Source: Silurus meridionalis (lineage: Eukaryota > Chordata > Actinopteri > Siluriformes > Siluridae). Taken from it: a DNA stretch of 64,000 bases. A program made the position numbers and the translations under genes. Positions 27,079-37,440 of the stretch are shown in pieces. The stretch spans positions 6,149,133 to 6,213,132 of the forward strand of contig NC_060906.1 of the NCBI RefSeq assembly GCF_014805685.1, written 5' to 3'. The notes beneath the pieces are model-generated. The model made no database searches. It saw nothing but the letters and a program-made list of their open reading frames with translations, and was not told the origin of the DNA. Within the stretch, counting starts at the first letter, position 1. Every line of letters begins with the position of its first letter.

Positions 27079-27304
27079 ATCATTGCTCTTGCTGATTTTT
27101 TTTAATCTAATACATCAACTTTAAGTACGAAATGTTCACTTTCTGCCTAATATCATAATCAAATTCAAACACAATTGAAACTCTAATAAAAATCAGACAT
27201 TGCGTTTGAATTGTGGTTTAATAGAAGCATTTATAAAAAACAATTTAATGATACTGACCTGGACAGAAATCATGGTACCCCTAGAAAAGTTTGAAAATAA
27301 TTTA

Positions 27305-28434
27305 ACTACAGGGACATGATAAACGTCTCTAGGTTACGACCGTAACCCTAGTTCCGTGAGGGAACGAACCGCTGCGTCGAAACGCTATGGGAACGCCCCT
27401 GCGTGACCGCGCTTTGAACCACGTGTGTAATCTGACCAATAGGCGTTTGGAACGTGACGTCATCAGCGGGCGACGTCGCATAAACAGGAAGCTACCTTAG
27501 GTACGTACCCAGGTTTCGGATAGAGAAACACTCTGACCATGCCAGGGGCAAACTTCAGGTGAGAGCCTGCAGATCCCCGATCCTCTTCAGGGACGAAATC
27601 GCCAAGAGGAAGGTGGTCTTAATAGACAAAAACCTAAGGGCCACATCGGCTAATGGCTCGAAGGGGGGCTCAGATAGAGCCGCCAGCACAACCGCCAGAT
27701 CCCAGACAGGCACTCTGGGTCGCATCCCGGGCCTCAGCCTCTGGGTGGTGCAGAAGAAACGTGTCACCAGTGGGTGTCTACTCAGTGACTGCCCCGCAGG
27801 TGGGGAGCCATATGCCGCGATGGCGGACACGTAAACCTTAAGGGTCGAAGGGGTCAACCCTGCGGCAAACTGTTCCTGTAGGAACTCCAGAACCAAACCA
27901 ACTGGGCAGTTGACAGGATCCAGGCCTTGGTGCTCGCACCAAGACGTGAACAGTCGCCATCGTACGGCGTACGACCTCCTCGTGGAGGGAGCTCTGGAGT
28001 GGAGGAGACCGGCCGCTATGAGCTGTGCCCCTTCAGGGGCTACAGCCACAGCCTCCACAACTCCGGTGAGAGAAAATCCCTCCTGGGAGGAATTTCCCAC
28101 AGAGGGCCCTCGTGTAGGGACACCAGATCCGCAAACCACGGTTTGCCCGGCCATCGAGGCGCTACCAGGAGAAGACGGACTCCATCCTGGCGAACTCTCT
28201 CCAGAACTCCAGGGAGCAGAGCAATCGGGGGAAAGGCGTACAGGCGTAGCCTCGGCCACGACTGTACCATGGCATCCAGCCCTAACGGGGCTGGGTGAGA
28301 GAGATAGAACCAGTGGAGGCTCTGTAGAACCTCCACCACCTCGGGGTGGAGACGCCATTTCCCAGGCCTCGGCAGGGGAGAGCCTCGACAGGGTGTCTGC
28401 TCTGACATTCAACCGACCCGGGATGTAATGGCCC
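27305..28434 (-). mobile_element. DIRS-like retrotransposon fragment, ends at assembly gap
   Basis: The plus-strand left part 27305-27490 is a terminal repeat ('gtaaccctagttccgtgagg', then 'gacgtcatcagcgggcgacg') similar to 914-1060. Inside it, on the minus strand, is the recombinase N-terminal half (27555-28070) and, further upstream, RNase H-end/linker coding sequence (28040-28434) in a second frame. The element continues into the 100-N gap, and what lies beyond the gap is a different element. The recombinase C-terminus is deleted up to the terminal repeat. Confidence 0.85.
27555..28408 (-). pseudogene. DIRS RNase H linker and tyrosine recombinase N-terminal half
   Basis: The frame 28040-28408 reads 'GKWRLHPEVVEVLQSLHWFY' and 'LYAFPPIALLPGVLERVRQD', the segment after RNase H. 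Near 28065 the reading shifts to the frame carrying 'RRSYAVRWRLFTSWCEHQGL', 'LTPSTLKVYVSAIAAY' (core-binding domain) and 'VPVWDLAVVLAAL..LKRIGDL' with the first catalytic Arg. Sequence after 'GDLQALT' leads to 'PGYVPKV'-like codons and then stops at the terminal repeat, so the H-x-x-R and Tyr are lost. Confidence 0.85.
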
Positions 28435-28534
28435 NNNNNNNNNNNNNNNNNNNNNNNNNNNNNNNNNNNNNNNNNNNNNNNNNNNNNNNNNNNNNNNNNN
28501 NNNNNNNNNNNNNNNNNNNNNNNNNNNNNNNNNN
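28435..28534. other. Assembly gap (100 N)
   Basis: Exactly 100 unknown bases, the usual placeholder for a scaffold gap of unknown size. Sequence on the two sides belongs to different mobile elements, so more than a few bases are likely missing. Confidence 0.99.
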
Positions 28535-28735
28535 TATCTACCTTTCTCTTCGCCATCATATCAGCTCCCTCTCTCCCTTTACCAGTCATATTACCAACAT
28601 TTAAAGTACCAACCCGAACCTCCACTCTCCTCCACTTCTCCTTTTCCTGCTGTCTCTCTAGACATCTTCCTCCTCTCCTTTTCCTTCTTTGGCCAACATT
28701 AGCCTAATTTTCACCGGTTCCCTGTTGGTTAACGA
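28535..28735 (-). pseudogene. RTE-clade LINE ORF start (endonuclease N-terminus)
   Basis: The minus strand gives 'MEVRVGTLNVGNMTGKGREG' then 'ADMMAKRKVD', the start of the AP-endonuclease domain of fish RTE-type LINEs. It runs into the gap at 28534. Upstream coding potential is lost. It may be the 5' part of an element related to that at 14.7-16.0 kb. Confidence 0.75.
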
Positions 28736-29052
28736 TACCTGTGGCGGTTGTTCTCTTTCGTGATCCGCATATGTTTACTTCTGTTATTTTCTTATATTTA
28801 AAGGTGCACTAATCAAAATAAAATATAGTTTAAAGTAAATAAAGAACTTAACACATCTTACAACAAAGTTATAAGATTTCCTGTATATCTTGAATGACAG
28901 GTGTCTCGTCCAATGATCGTTTATTTTTCCTTTCACAAACTATATCTACATTTTCTGCTTTGTCTGAATTGTCGTTGTGTTTTCGGATTTGTTATTTTGT
29001 TTTCGGATTTGTTAAAGTGTTTTGCACTTCTCGACCATAGTAGAGCTCCATC
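28736..29052. other. No recognised gene
   Basis: AT-rich spacer between the RTE fragment and the hAT element. Frames are short and unrecognised. Confidence 0.4.
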
Positions 29053-29832
29053 ATCTAAAGCAGCGGTGTCAAACACAATCAAACCGGGGGCCAAAACTCA
29101 AAGCACTCTTGAGGTCACTGAACAAGTCAAGTCAAGTCAAGTTTATTTGTATAGCGCTTTTCACAACAGACATTGTCTCAAAGCAGCTTTACAGAAATCA
29201 ACAGTCAAGGTGAATGGTGTGCATTTATCCCTGATGAACAACTGTGGCGACTGTGGCAAGGAAAAACTCCCTTAGATGTTATGAGGAAGACATCTTGAGA
29301 GGAACCAGACTCAAAAGGTGAACCCATCCTCATTTGGGTGACATCAAGAGTTTGATCATAAATCTTTCAACAATACTGAACACTGGAGAGAAAGAACTAA
29401 CATAAGATTATAAGTAATGTTCTTTCTACAGCCTTATACAGTCTTTATGGTTATAAAACTAGGAGCTACTGAGCTCAACATTTGTGATCATAACAGATCC
29501 AGCATCAGCTTCTCCATGACAGAGCCTTTAAACCCCCCAGGAGGTCCAATGTCAAAACTCCACACATGTAGTGGGATCCAATTGGCACTGGTACGTCCCT
29601 AGATGGTACAGGATGTTTGTGAGTTCGGCATCTACTTCTTCAAAGGTCCATAATCTTCATGAGGTGGGACGTGACTGGAGCTGGCCAAACCTCAGGATGC
29701 CTCGGGATGGGGAGAGAAAGAGAAGCAGTGGAGAGGAATTAGCGTAGCTGCTGTTCATGATATTAATAGCACAAGTTGATAATGTGCATGTGATCAGCTG
29801 TTGTGAAGCACAAGGTTATGATGTGAGACGTG

Positions 29833-30393
29833 TTAGGTGTAGGCTTTGCTAAAAATATATGTTTTTAATCTGCACTTGAACTGGGTGAGTGTGTCTGAGC
29901 CCTGAACACTGTCAGGAAGACTGTTCCAGAGTTTAGAAGCTAAATGTGAGAATGATCTACAGCCTTTAGTGGACTTTGCTATTCTAGGAACTACTAGAAG
30001 CCCAGAGTTTTGAGATCTCAGGGAGCGTGATAGATTGTAGTGTGTTAAAAGACTGGAGAGATACATGAGAGCCAAACCATTAGGTGCTTTATAAGTAAGA
30101 AGTAGTAGTTTGTAGTCTATTCGTAACTTAACAGGAAGCCAGTGTAGGGACGATAAGATTTTTGACCTTGTAAGAACTCTTGCTGCTGCATTCTGAACTA
30201 ACTGAAGCTTGTTTATTAATGATGCAGTACATCCACCTAGTAATGCATTACAATAGTCTATTCTGGAGATCATGAACGCATGGATGAGCTTCTCTGCATC
30301 AGATCTAGATAACATGTTTCTTAGCTTAGAAATATTTCTAAGGTGAAAAAAGGCTGTTTTTGTAACTTGGTTGATATGATTTTTGAAAGACAA
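29833..30393 (-). pseudogene. L2 ORF2 C-terminal domain
   Basis: A 186-residue frame with 'LRNMLSRSDAEKLIHAFMIS', 'RIDYCNALLGGCTASLINKL', 'VQNAAARVLTRSKILSSLHW', 'KLRIDYKLLLLTYKAPNGLA' and a final 'FKCRLKTYIFSKAY'. This is the complete conserved tail after the polymerase. A deletion removes the usual residues between 'TRSK' and 'ILSSLHW'. No catalytic residues lie in this part. Confidence 0.9.
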
Positions 30394-30845
30394 GCTGCTC
30401 TAAAATAACTCCCAGGTCTTTTACCGTTGAACTAGTGGTTACAGAACATCCATCTAAATGCAGGTTGAGATGCTGGAGCTTCTGTATACTGGTTTTTGGG
30501 CCGATGAGCAAAATAGTAGAAAGTTATGGGTCATCCAATCTCTTATTTCTTTAACACACTTAGTTATCCGAGCTAATTGAGTGTATCGCCTGGTTTTGAT
30601 GAGCTGTATAGCTGGGTATCATCAGCATAACAATGGAAGCTAATTCCATGCCTTCTAATAATATTTCCTAAGGGAAGCATGTATATTGTGAAAAGCAGGA
30701 GTCCTAGAACTGAACCTTGTGGCATGCCATAATTTACTAGCATTAGCCTGGATAGCTCTCTATTTAAGTCTACGAAATGGTACCGATCGGACAGGTAGGA
30801 TTTAAATCAGCTTGCCTGTCCCTGAATGCCAGTGTAATTCTGTAC

Positions 30846-30866
30846 CTAACCCTAACCCTAACCCTA
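30846..30866 (+). repeat. Telomeric repeat insertion in the L2
   Basis: Three exact or near-exact CCTAAC units replace about a dozen LINE bases that the sister copy has at 11683-11700 ('aagcgatctaggagg'). Confidence 0.9.
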
Positions 30867-31362
30867 GATCATGGTCAATAGTGTCGAATGCTGCACCAAG
30901 ATCTAGTAAAACCAACAGCGAGATGAAGCCTTGGTCTGAAGCTAAAAACAGGTCTTTAGTGATTTTAACTAGGGCAGTTTCTGTGCTATGAACACACTAA
31001 AACTAAATGTTTTTTTAACATAAATATGAATAAAAACAGACAGGAATATTATTCCAGAATAAATCAACCTAAACTTTAAATAACTTAAAATATTTTGCTA
31101 TCTATAAAAATATATCCTGTCAAACTTGTACAAATTAGAAATATGAAAAACCTGAAAAAATCAATACAAATTGTGCTTTTAAGTAAACATTAAAATAACA
31201 ACAAATCAAAACAATCACATTTCTTTGCTCTTATGCCATTTTATTAAAAAAATGACTTTTTTTTAAAACTTTAAATAACTTAAATATATTGCTCTTCATA
31301 AAAATATCTCCAGTCAAACACCAGATGTCTCACAGCTTCATCATGCAGCTCTTCAGAAACTC

Positions 31363-31632
31363 TCACTCAGTAAATGGCTGATGTGGCTCTGATTTCTCCT
31401 CTGCTTTCACAGCAGCTTCACTTTGTGATTTTGCTCTGGTGAAAAACACCTGCTGAAATGTCAGATTCTTCTTTAACTCTTCTACTTTCCGTCTTAGATT
31501 AAATTCCTTAATTACAGCCACATTCGCTCCACAAATAAGACACACGGGTTTACCGGCAGTGTCAGTAAACATATACTCAGAATCCCATCGGTCATCTTTT
31601 CTCTTCGCCATGAGGCGAGTGAGGGGCTTCAC
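31363..31632 (-). pseudogene. hAT transposase N-terminus, BED finger truncated
   Basis: 'RWDSEYMFTDTAGKPVCLIC' followed by 'GANVAVIKEFNLRRKVEELK' and 'KNLTFQQVFFTRAKSQSEAA' matches the N-terminus of hAT-Charlie transposases (also seen in GTF2IRD2/ZBED-type domesticated genes). The C-x-x-C half of the BED zinc finger is present, but the histidine half is deleted between 'LRR' and 'KVEEL'. The protein could not bind DNA by this finger. The catalytic domain is missing from the element. Confidence 0.85.
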
Positions 31633-31999
31633 AATAACTTTAAAATAGAGTTAAATACATCAACAGAAGCTCGACTTGAGTGACATTGGAATGTTCCCAG
31701 GTAGCCTAGCGTTCAGTAAGTCAGATGAAGCGCTGCATTATGGGATCTGTAGTTTGTGTTATCAGCGCTTCATATCGCTGGGCTATTAATAACAATAATA
31801 ATAGACCTATATAAAATCATTTTGCGGGCCAGATGTAATTGTACATTGGGCCAGATGTGGCCCTCGGGCCTCAAGTTTGACACATGTGATCTAAAGTATA
31901 ACAGAAAGTTGATGGCAGACATTCAGTTGCAGAGTTGAGTTCTGTGGGGTCAGAAGAATATCCAACTAATATCGATAACTCATGCTGCTGTAGTTGATG

Positions 32000-33200
32000 C
32001 GAATGTATGTTTGACACGGTAATGTGGCGAAGTTCACAATTTCAGGCCACATCTTCTTCCATGCAGAGGTCAAGGTCCTTTTTTTGTAACCCCTGCAAGG
32101 CAATATCGATGATTTTGGCCTACCATGATATTAAAATGTTTTTTCCAAAATTCTTGACGGGTGGGGTTCGTACTCTCGGTCACCTCAAAGCAAAGGCGGA
32201 ACAGGTGCTTGGTATAGAGCTTCTTAAAATGTTATATTACCTGCTGGTCCATTGGCTGCAGGAGAGGGGTGGGGTTCGGAGAGGGGAAGAGAACCTTCCC
32301 AAAATTATACTCGTCAAGTATTTCATCCTCGATGTACGGTGGATGAGCAGAAGCATTGTGTAGGACGAGAAGGGCTTGAGATGGGCAGGTTGTTTTCTTG
32401 AATTTCTTCCCCGAATGACCAAACACACAGTTTACCCACTCGACAAGAACTGCCTGGTGACCCAAGCCTTAGGGTTTGCCCTCCACATAATCTGCAGTTT
32501 CTCCTTTATGATCTTGTGTGGTTTAAAGGCTCTGGGCTTTTCGGAATGGTATACGAGCAGCGGCTTTATCTTGCAGATGGCTTTAAAAGATTTCTCGGTC
32601 ACTGAAGTTCCTGCGGTTTGCTGCACCAAATCCGCATAAATGGCTCGAGCCTTCTCACAGATTATAGCCTCTGTTACGCTATCCCTGCAAGCTCCTGTCT
32701 GTCAGCAACACCAACAGCAGAATCTCCATCTTTTAATGGACAGATGTCCGGAGCTTAGAAATTATTTTAACACCTTTGGCTGGCGCTATAACCTTAAGCG
32801 ACTCCTTTTGCTTCAAAAGCGTGCAAATTGTAGACATTTAAAGTTTGTACTGCCTGGCCAATTCCTTTACTTGCATACCTTGTTTATGATTCTTGATAAT
32901 TTCACGCTTTAATTCAATGGACATCATCCTCCTCTCCTTAGCATTGTCACTAGAACTTACTTTCTTGGTGGACATGGTTACAAGAAAAAATTAAGAAGAA
33001 GGAATTCAGACAAAGCACAAAGCAAGAAACCATGTGCACAACGAATCAGTGTTTTAATGCTCACTACACCATCTAGCAGTGGCGTCTCGAGCTCGTACCT
33101 CAAATTTTTGCTTGTGTAACAAAGCAAAAAATTGGCCGAGTGACTACTCGTACCTCGGAAAACTAGTACATTAATTCACTCGTACATCAAGGTACCACTG
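32000..33200 (-). mobile_element. Tigger (pogo-type) DNA transposon, degenerate
   Basis: The right end, read on the minus strand, is 'cagtggtaccttgatgtacg', followed on the plus strand by TA (33201-33202), the Tc1/mariner target. The transposase starts at 32975 on the minus strand and is spread over several frames. I could not find the left terminal repeat; the element seems to break off near 32000, close to the hAT right end. Tigger elements move by a DDE transposase of the pogo group. Confidence 0.85.
32200..32975 (-). pseudogene. Tigger transposase, multiple stops and frameshifts
   Basis: The N-terminus at 32975 reads 'MSTKKVSSSDNAKERRMMSI' then 'ELKREIIKNHKQGMQVKELA', a CENP-B-type helix-turn-helix. 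After many breaks the catalytic region appears at 32465-32232 with 'LLVLHNASAHPPYIEDEILD' and 'PNPTPLLQPMDQQVI'. Family members have 'L-D-N-A-P-A-H' here, so the catalytic aspartate has become histidine. The protein is dead by several criteria. Confidence 0.85.
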
Positions 33201-33202
33201 TA

Positions 33203-33497
33203 CTTACACTATGACCGAGCAGATTTTAAAGAAGATACAGTAATGATCTGAAATAACCTCAGACTGTGAAATTATGACTATTTTTATTAATAAATCAAAA
33301 TATTAGTATCAAATTAAGATTGTGTCACCACTATGAGTGGGTCCTATAACATTCTAATTAATTCCTACTGAATCTAGAATGGACACAACTGCTGCTCTTA
33401 GAGTCTTCCTGATTATCAAAATGAATATTAAAGCAACAATTAATGCTTTATATAAAGAAGTAGAAGCGAGATTTGAAATCTCTGGACTTTGAAAAGG
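33203..33497. other. Spacer, nothing recognised
   Basis: AT-rich, no frame of interest. Confidence 0.4.
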
Positions 33498-34095
33498 CAT
33501 CCCTCCGCATCCAAAATCTGCTGATAGCGTCGCTCAGCCTCCAAACTCTGCAGAGGGCGTCGCTTGGCCTTTGATATCCGCCGAGGACGTCGCTCGCCCT
33601 TTGATCTCCGCCCAATGGCATGTCTCGGCCTCTGGAATCCCTTCAGGGTGTGGCTCAGCCTCTGGACTCCACCCAGGGCGTGGCCCGGCCTCCGATCTCC
33701 GCTGATGGCCTCCGAGGGCATCGCACAGTCTCTGTACTCCGCCAAGGGTGCCGCTCAGCCTCTGAACTTCGCCATGAGCGTCACTTGGCCTATGAACTTT
33801 GCTGTGGGCATAGCTCGGTCCCTGAGCCCCGCTGGGGGCGTCTCTCCATCTCCGTTCCCCGCCAAGGACGTCTATCCGCCTCCGATCACTGCCGAGGACA
33901 CTAGGCTCTGGACCTCCGTAGTGAGCGCCGCTCCTCTCCAGACCTCCGTACTGGGCGTCGCTCTGCTCCAGGCCTCTGCAGGGGGCATCGTTCCTCTCCA
34001 TGCATCAGCAGGGAACGTCGCTCCGCAACAGACCTCTGCCAGAGAACGTCGCTCTGCTCCAGACCTCCGCAGCGGGCGTTGCTTCGCCACAGTTT
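33498..34095 (+). repeat. 30-bp GC-rich minisatellite, open in one frame
   Basis: About twenty imperfect 30-bp units of the type 'gcgtcgctcagcctc' + 'tgaactccgccaagg'. One insertion of about 10 bp (33690-33720) and one longer unit near 33890 break the phase. Because the period is divisible by three, a plus-strand frame (33564-34298, 244 codons) stays open with 10-residue repeats such as 'EGIAQSLYSA' and 'KGAAQPLNFA'. A minus-strand frame (33534-34001) is open too. No protein family is recognised, and open frames on both strands argue that openness follows from base composition. Confidence 0.85.
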
Positions 34096-34290
34096 TTTCC
34101 CTGTTCCACGCTGATGCTAGCCGGGCCTCCTTTGACCCTGGAAAGATGGCGAGACCCTCCTCGGAGTGCCCGTCTGGCGAGGTGGGTTTGTCAGGGATCC
34201 ACCTGCCACGCCCCCCTCGGCGGCTGTCATGTCATATCTCTGCCGCTCCCGGCTTTGATCACAAACACCTGCCACTCGTTAACTACTCAC

Positions 34291-34300
34291 CTATTTAAAA
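34291..34300 (+). promoter_or_regulatory. TATA-like box in LTR
   Basis: 'ctatttaaaa' about 67 bp after the LTR start, a suitable distance for a retroelement promoter. Confidence 0.55.
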
Positions 34301-34432
34301 GCCCGTTTCAGAGTCACCGGCCACTAGCATTCCCCGCTGGTTCATGCTTAGATTATCATACCCGCATTACGGACCAAACTCACATGACTGTCCGTAACGC
34401 TCCATAACCTGTGTTCGTGTGCGTATTCACTC

Positions 34433-34438
34433 AATAAA
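34433..34438 (+). promoter_or_regulatory. Polyadenylation signal in LTR
   Basis: AATAAA within 'tcaataaact', 48 bp before the LTR end. Confidence 0.65.
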
Positions 34439-34575
34439 CTATGATTCAGTTACTTCCGGATCCGACTCGTGGTCCGTACCGTGACAGAAAGATAGAAGAG
34501 TAAATAAATCTCCATTATTTTTCTTCTATAATTTATATAAATTATTATAGTGTTATGGGTGTATTATATACATCC

Positions 34576-34577
<2 letters not shown>

Positions 34578-34623
<46 letters not shown>
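34578..34623 (+). repeat. (GT)n microsatellite
   Basis: About 23 uninterrupted GT units. Confidence 0.97.
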
Positions 34624-34628
<5 letters not shown>

Positions 34629-35255
34629 CAGGCACTAAAGATGGCACTGATCCCATACTGGGTTGATCACCTGATACTAGTAAGAAATAGAGATCAGATG
34701 AGAGAGAAAATAAGGAATGGATTGGGTCTGATCTTGTAGCATAAAGATATAAACTCTATTATATACTAACTAAAAAACAAAGTAATACATGTGATTTGGA
34801 CTCCTTCTGCTCTGGGCTTTATTACATCAACTCCTCAGATACTGTAGATAAACAGGTTCTCATTTTGCAGACATGGAAATGCAGGAACACTGGAGTCTTT
34901 ACACATAATTGTTCATCACCAGTAAACACTAGAAGAGAAAGAAGTGAATCAGTAACAGAAAACTAGAACACAGTGTTTGATGATCAGCAGCAGGTAATTA
35001 TCTCTGCTTCAAAGAAACCAGGATTTAATTCCAGTGTATCATTTGTCCTTCAACATTGCTTCATGCTTATATAATATCTTTGGTAGAACATTTAGCGAGA
35101 ACAAATGAGAAGGTGCAGAAGATGGAAGAGGAACATGAAGAGATATTTGCATCACATCACTGCACTTCTCCAATCCCAGGCTGTAGAGTTTTTGCTGCTT
35201 TTAATAAAGATCACTGCTGTTGAGCTTCTCTTTTGTTCTACATGGTTCTCTTTCA
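34624..35255. other. No recognised gene
   Basis: Ordinary single-copy-looking sequence between the GT array and the DIRS element. A 65-codon plus-strand frame at 35105 is unrecognised. It lies downstream of the minus-strand LRR exon at 40330, so the 3' part of the NLR gene could be here, but I found no B30.2 or other exon. Confidence 0.35.
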
Positions 35256-35277
35256 CCACCTCATGTTCGAGTTCCCT

Positions 35278-35306
35278 CTATGGGAAGGGCATCCGTACCT
35301 GACCTC
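35278..35306 (+). repeat. DIRS terminal repeat word, left
   Basis: 29 bases identical to the reverse complement of 39578-39606. Confidence 0.9.
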
Positions 35307-35930
35307 ATTGCCGCCAGGGATGCCCATCCCTTCTGCGTTGTCTGTATGGGTCTCAAGCATGCGCAAGAAGCTTTTGACCTCCCGGGTAACTGTAGCCATC
35401 GCCTGGCGCTCCAAAAAAGCTCCTGCTTCGTAGACTCAAGAAGCCCGCTTCGAAGTGTGTCGAATTTGAGCTCTTCGACTCGGAGGGGGAAAAAGGCGAC
35501 GCCGCGCCGCACCTGGGGGCCTCCCGCGGTGCAACTTCCGCTGACTGGGCCGACCTGTGTCCTTTCCCGTTCAAGGATTTGCTACTGGTCAACAACCGTT
35601 TCACTGAAGGACCAACAGGTTCCGGGGATGAGACCGAGGCGGATCCGCTCGACAGCTCGGATGACGAGGTCTTCCTCGGTCCCTCAGGCTCCCTCCGCCC
35701 CACCTCAATGATTGAGCTGTGGCTCAATCTGTCCGGTCTTCCTGATAGTGAGAAATGTCGCATCGCAGGAGCGCCGGTTGAACCTGGTCATTCCAGGACG
35801 TCATTCCCGCTACACTGGCAAAAAATTGCAAACCCCGCGGGAAACCACCGGCTCAGCAGAGCGGACCACCGCCACCCCCATCCCCCCTGTCTTCGGCGCT
35901 CGACCACAGGGGGCTTTCGATCCGCGTAAA
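35290..35930 (+). pseudogene. DIRS gag, frameshifted
   Basis: The frame 35220-35711 includes 'AARDAHPFCVVCMGLKHAQE' then 'AFDLPGNCSHRLALQKSSC', a Cys/His arrangement (C-x2-C, H, C, H) that fits the gag zinc-binding segment. About residue 90 the sequence shifts to the frame 35579-35929 ('EADPLDSSDDEVFLGPSG'), an acidic stretch. The protein would coat the RNA intermediate. Confidence 0.75.
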
Positions 35931-36325
35931 TGGGTGGCCAGCCCTCCGGATTCCTGTTCTTCCCTCCAAGTTCACCCGTCCAAAAGACGCAGGTTCTCTT
36001 TCAGCGAAATCAGCCCCTCCTCGCCGGCGTGGGTCATTCTCAGTGCCGCACAGGCTTCACTATTCCCCGTGTCGTCCGAAGTGCATTTCCCCGTTCCAGT
36101 GGGATAGATGTGAGATTAAGTGCAGAAGTAGTGTCACCAAACACCCCCCTTTACACTCCTCTCACAAACTTAATAAAGGCTATGGCCCCTGTTTTTTACA
36201 AAGAAACACAAAAAACTTTGATAAATCTAACGAATCGAATTAATTCGTTTCTGGGAGAAAATTTTCCCCCAGATCCCCACATGTCGTCTCTGGTTTAACC
36301 ACCAGATGGCGCCATTGCACCATTA

Positions 36326-37440
36326 ATGAGCGATCCGGCCAGATCGGCTCTCAACATTCCACCGGGTTGTGTGAGGAGGCTCGGGAGTCACGTGACGGGC
36401 TGGCTGGCTGTCTCAGCCCCCGATTGGGTAATTCACACAGTCACGAGGGGTTACAGGCTTCAGTTTGCCAAAACACCTCCGCGGTTCAACAGAGTGGTAT
36501 GGTCCCATACGGACGAAATCTCTGCTCACATTCTGAAAGACGAAATCTCATCTCTTCTCGAGAAGAGAGCGATTCGAGTTGTACCCCAGCATCTAAGCAA
36601 CCAGGGTTTTTACTCTCGTTATTTCCTGGTCCCGAAGAAGGACGGTTCTCTCCATCCTATTCTGGATCTCAGAGTATTGAACAAACATTTAAGGAAATAC
36701 AATTTCAGAATGTTATCACACGGCTCTCTCATTCGTTCGATAAAGCAGAACGATTGGTTTTGCTTGATCAATTTGAGCGATGCTTTTTTTCCACATAAGC
36801 ATCTATCCTCCTCACATGAAATTCCTTTGTTTCGCCTACCAAGGCGTGTGTTACGAATTCACAGTTCTTCCTTTCGGTCTCGCTCGAGTCCGAGGACATT
36901 CTGTCGGTGTGCGGAGGCGGGGCTTGCGCCACTGAGATCAGCAGGATTCAGGATCCTGACTTACATAGACGATTAGCTTATTATAGCCGATTCGAGAGAG
37001 AAAGTGATTCAAAACACTGCCCGTGTGCTCTCACACATCGCTGCGCTCGGTTTCAGATTCAATGTGAACAAAAGCAATTTCACTCCCGCTCAGGAGGAAA
37101 TTTTCTTGGGTTTGGAGCTGAATTCCTTTACGATGTGCATGCGGCCGTCACAGAAGCGCATTTCTTCATTCATGAACTGTCTCACGTGGTCCAAGGAAGG
37201 CAAGCGCAGACAGTATCGCACATGTCTCAGATTACAGGGTCTGATGCCTTCGGCTACCCATGTTTTGCCTCTTGGTCATTTGAGAATGAGAGCTTATATG
37301 AAGTAGATTTTGTCCCTTCATCTCAGCCCATTGCGCTATCTTTGCCGCTATGTCATGGTGACGTGCGGCCGCGCTGCACCAATGGAGAGCTGCGGAATTT
37401 TACGCGCATAGGACACCTCTCGGAGCGATCATGCTGCGGA
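36326..37440 (+). pseudogene. DIRS reverse transcriptase
   Basis: The frame 36326-36976 has 'GWLAVSAPDWVIHTVTRGYR', 'NQGFYSRYFLVPKKDGSLHP' and 'ILDLRVLNKHLRKYNFRML' (fingers). 'LINLSDAFFPHKH' follows, where the first catalytic Asp is D of 'LSDAFF'. It ends at 'RILTYIDD', the Y-x-D-D box, right before a stop. In the next frame 37004-37306 continues with 'LSHIAALGFRFNVNKSNF' and 'EEIFLGLELNSFTM'. The stop directly after YIDD and a frame change near 36830 disable it. Confidence 0.9.

Larger units (their letters stand above)
29123..31000 (-). mobile_element. L2-type LINE, 5' truncated, nested in hAT
   Basis: The 3' tail of AAGTC repeats and 'ttatttgtatagcgcttttc' lies at 29123-29165. The 3' UTR follows to about 29830, the ORF2 tail at 29833-30393, then RT palm sequence to about 31000 with frameshifts. 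It aligns over its whole length with 10455-12020. A short telomeric block (30846-30866) interrupts it. The 5' truncation near 31000 fits ordinary target-primed insertion, although I could not find a clear target duplication. Confidence 0.85.
29061..31888 (-). mobile_element. hAT-Charlie-like transposon with nested L2 LINE
   Basis: The left end 'cagcggtgtcaaac' and the inverted right end (reading 'cacatgtgtcaaac' on the minus strand) are flanked by perfect 8-bp duplications 'atctaaag' at 29053-29060 and 31889-31896. The interior on the minus strand starts with a BED-finger transposase fragment (31632-31363). AT-rich degenerate sequence and a minus-strand L2 (29123-31000) fill the rest. The hAT inserted first and the L2 later. 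Confidence 0.95.
34225..34486 (+). repeat. LTR of a Gypsy-like retroelement (solo or 3' LTR)
   Basis: Begins TGTCATGTC and ends GTACCGTGACA, with a TATA-like box and a polyadenylation signal at the expected spacing (about 140 bp). 262 bp is in the normal range for fish Gypsy LTRs. No gag-pol was seen on either side. The upstream 130 bp (34096-34224) is GC-rich and could belong to the same element. No target duplication was found. Confidence 0.7.

Noticed and set aside
27555..28625. 356-codon minus-strand frame spanning the N gap
   Set aside because: It fuses an RTE start with DIRS sequence through Ns; the middle part is also out of register with the DIRS protein. Not one protein.
31363..31632. 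Domesticated GTF2IRD2/ZBED-like host gene
   Set aside because: It lies inside a hAT element with exact target duplications, and the BED finger is incomplete, so it is the element's own broken transposase.
33498..34095. Regular 30-bp units that might suggest a CRISPR array
   Set aside because: Units are contiguous and diverged with no constant repeat plus unique spacer structure, and the setting is a fish genome.
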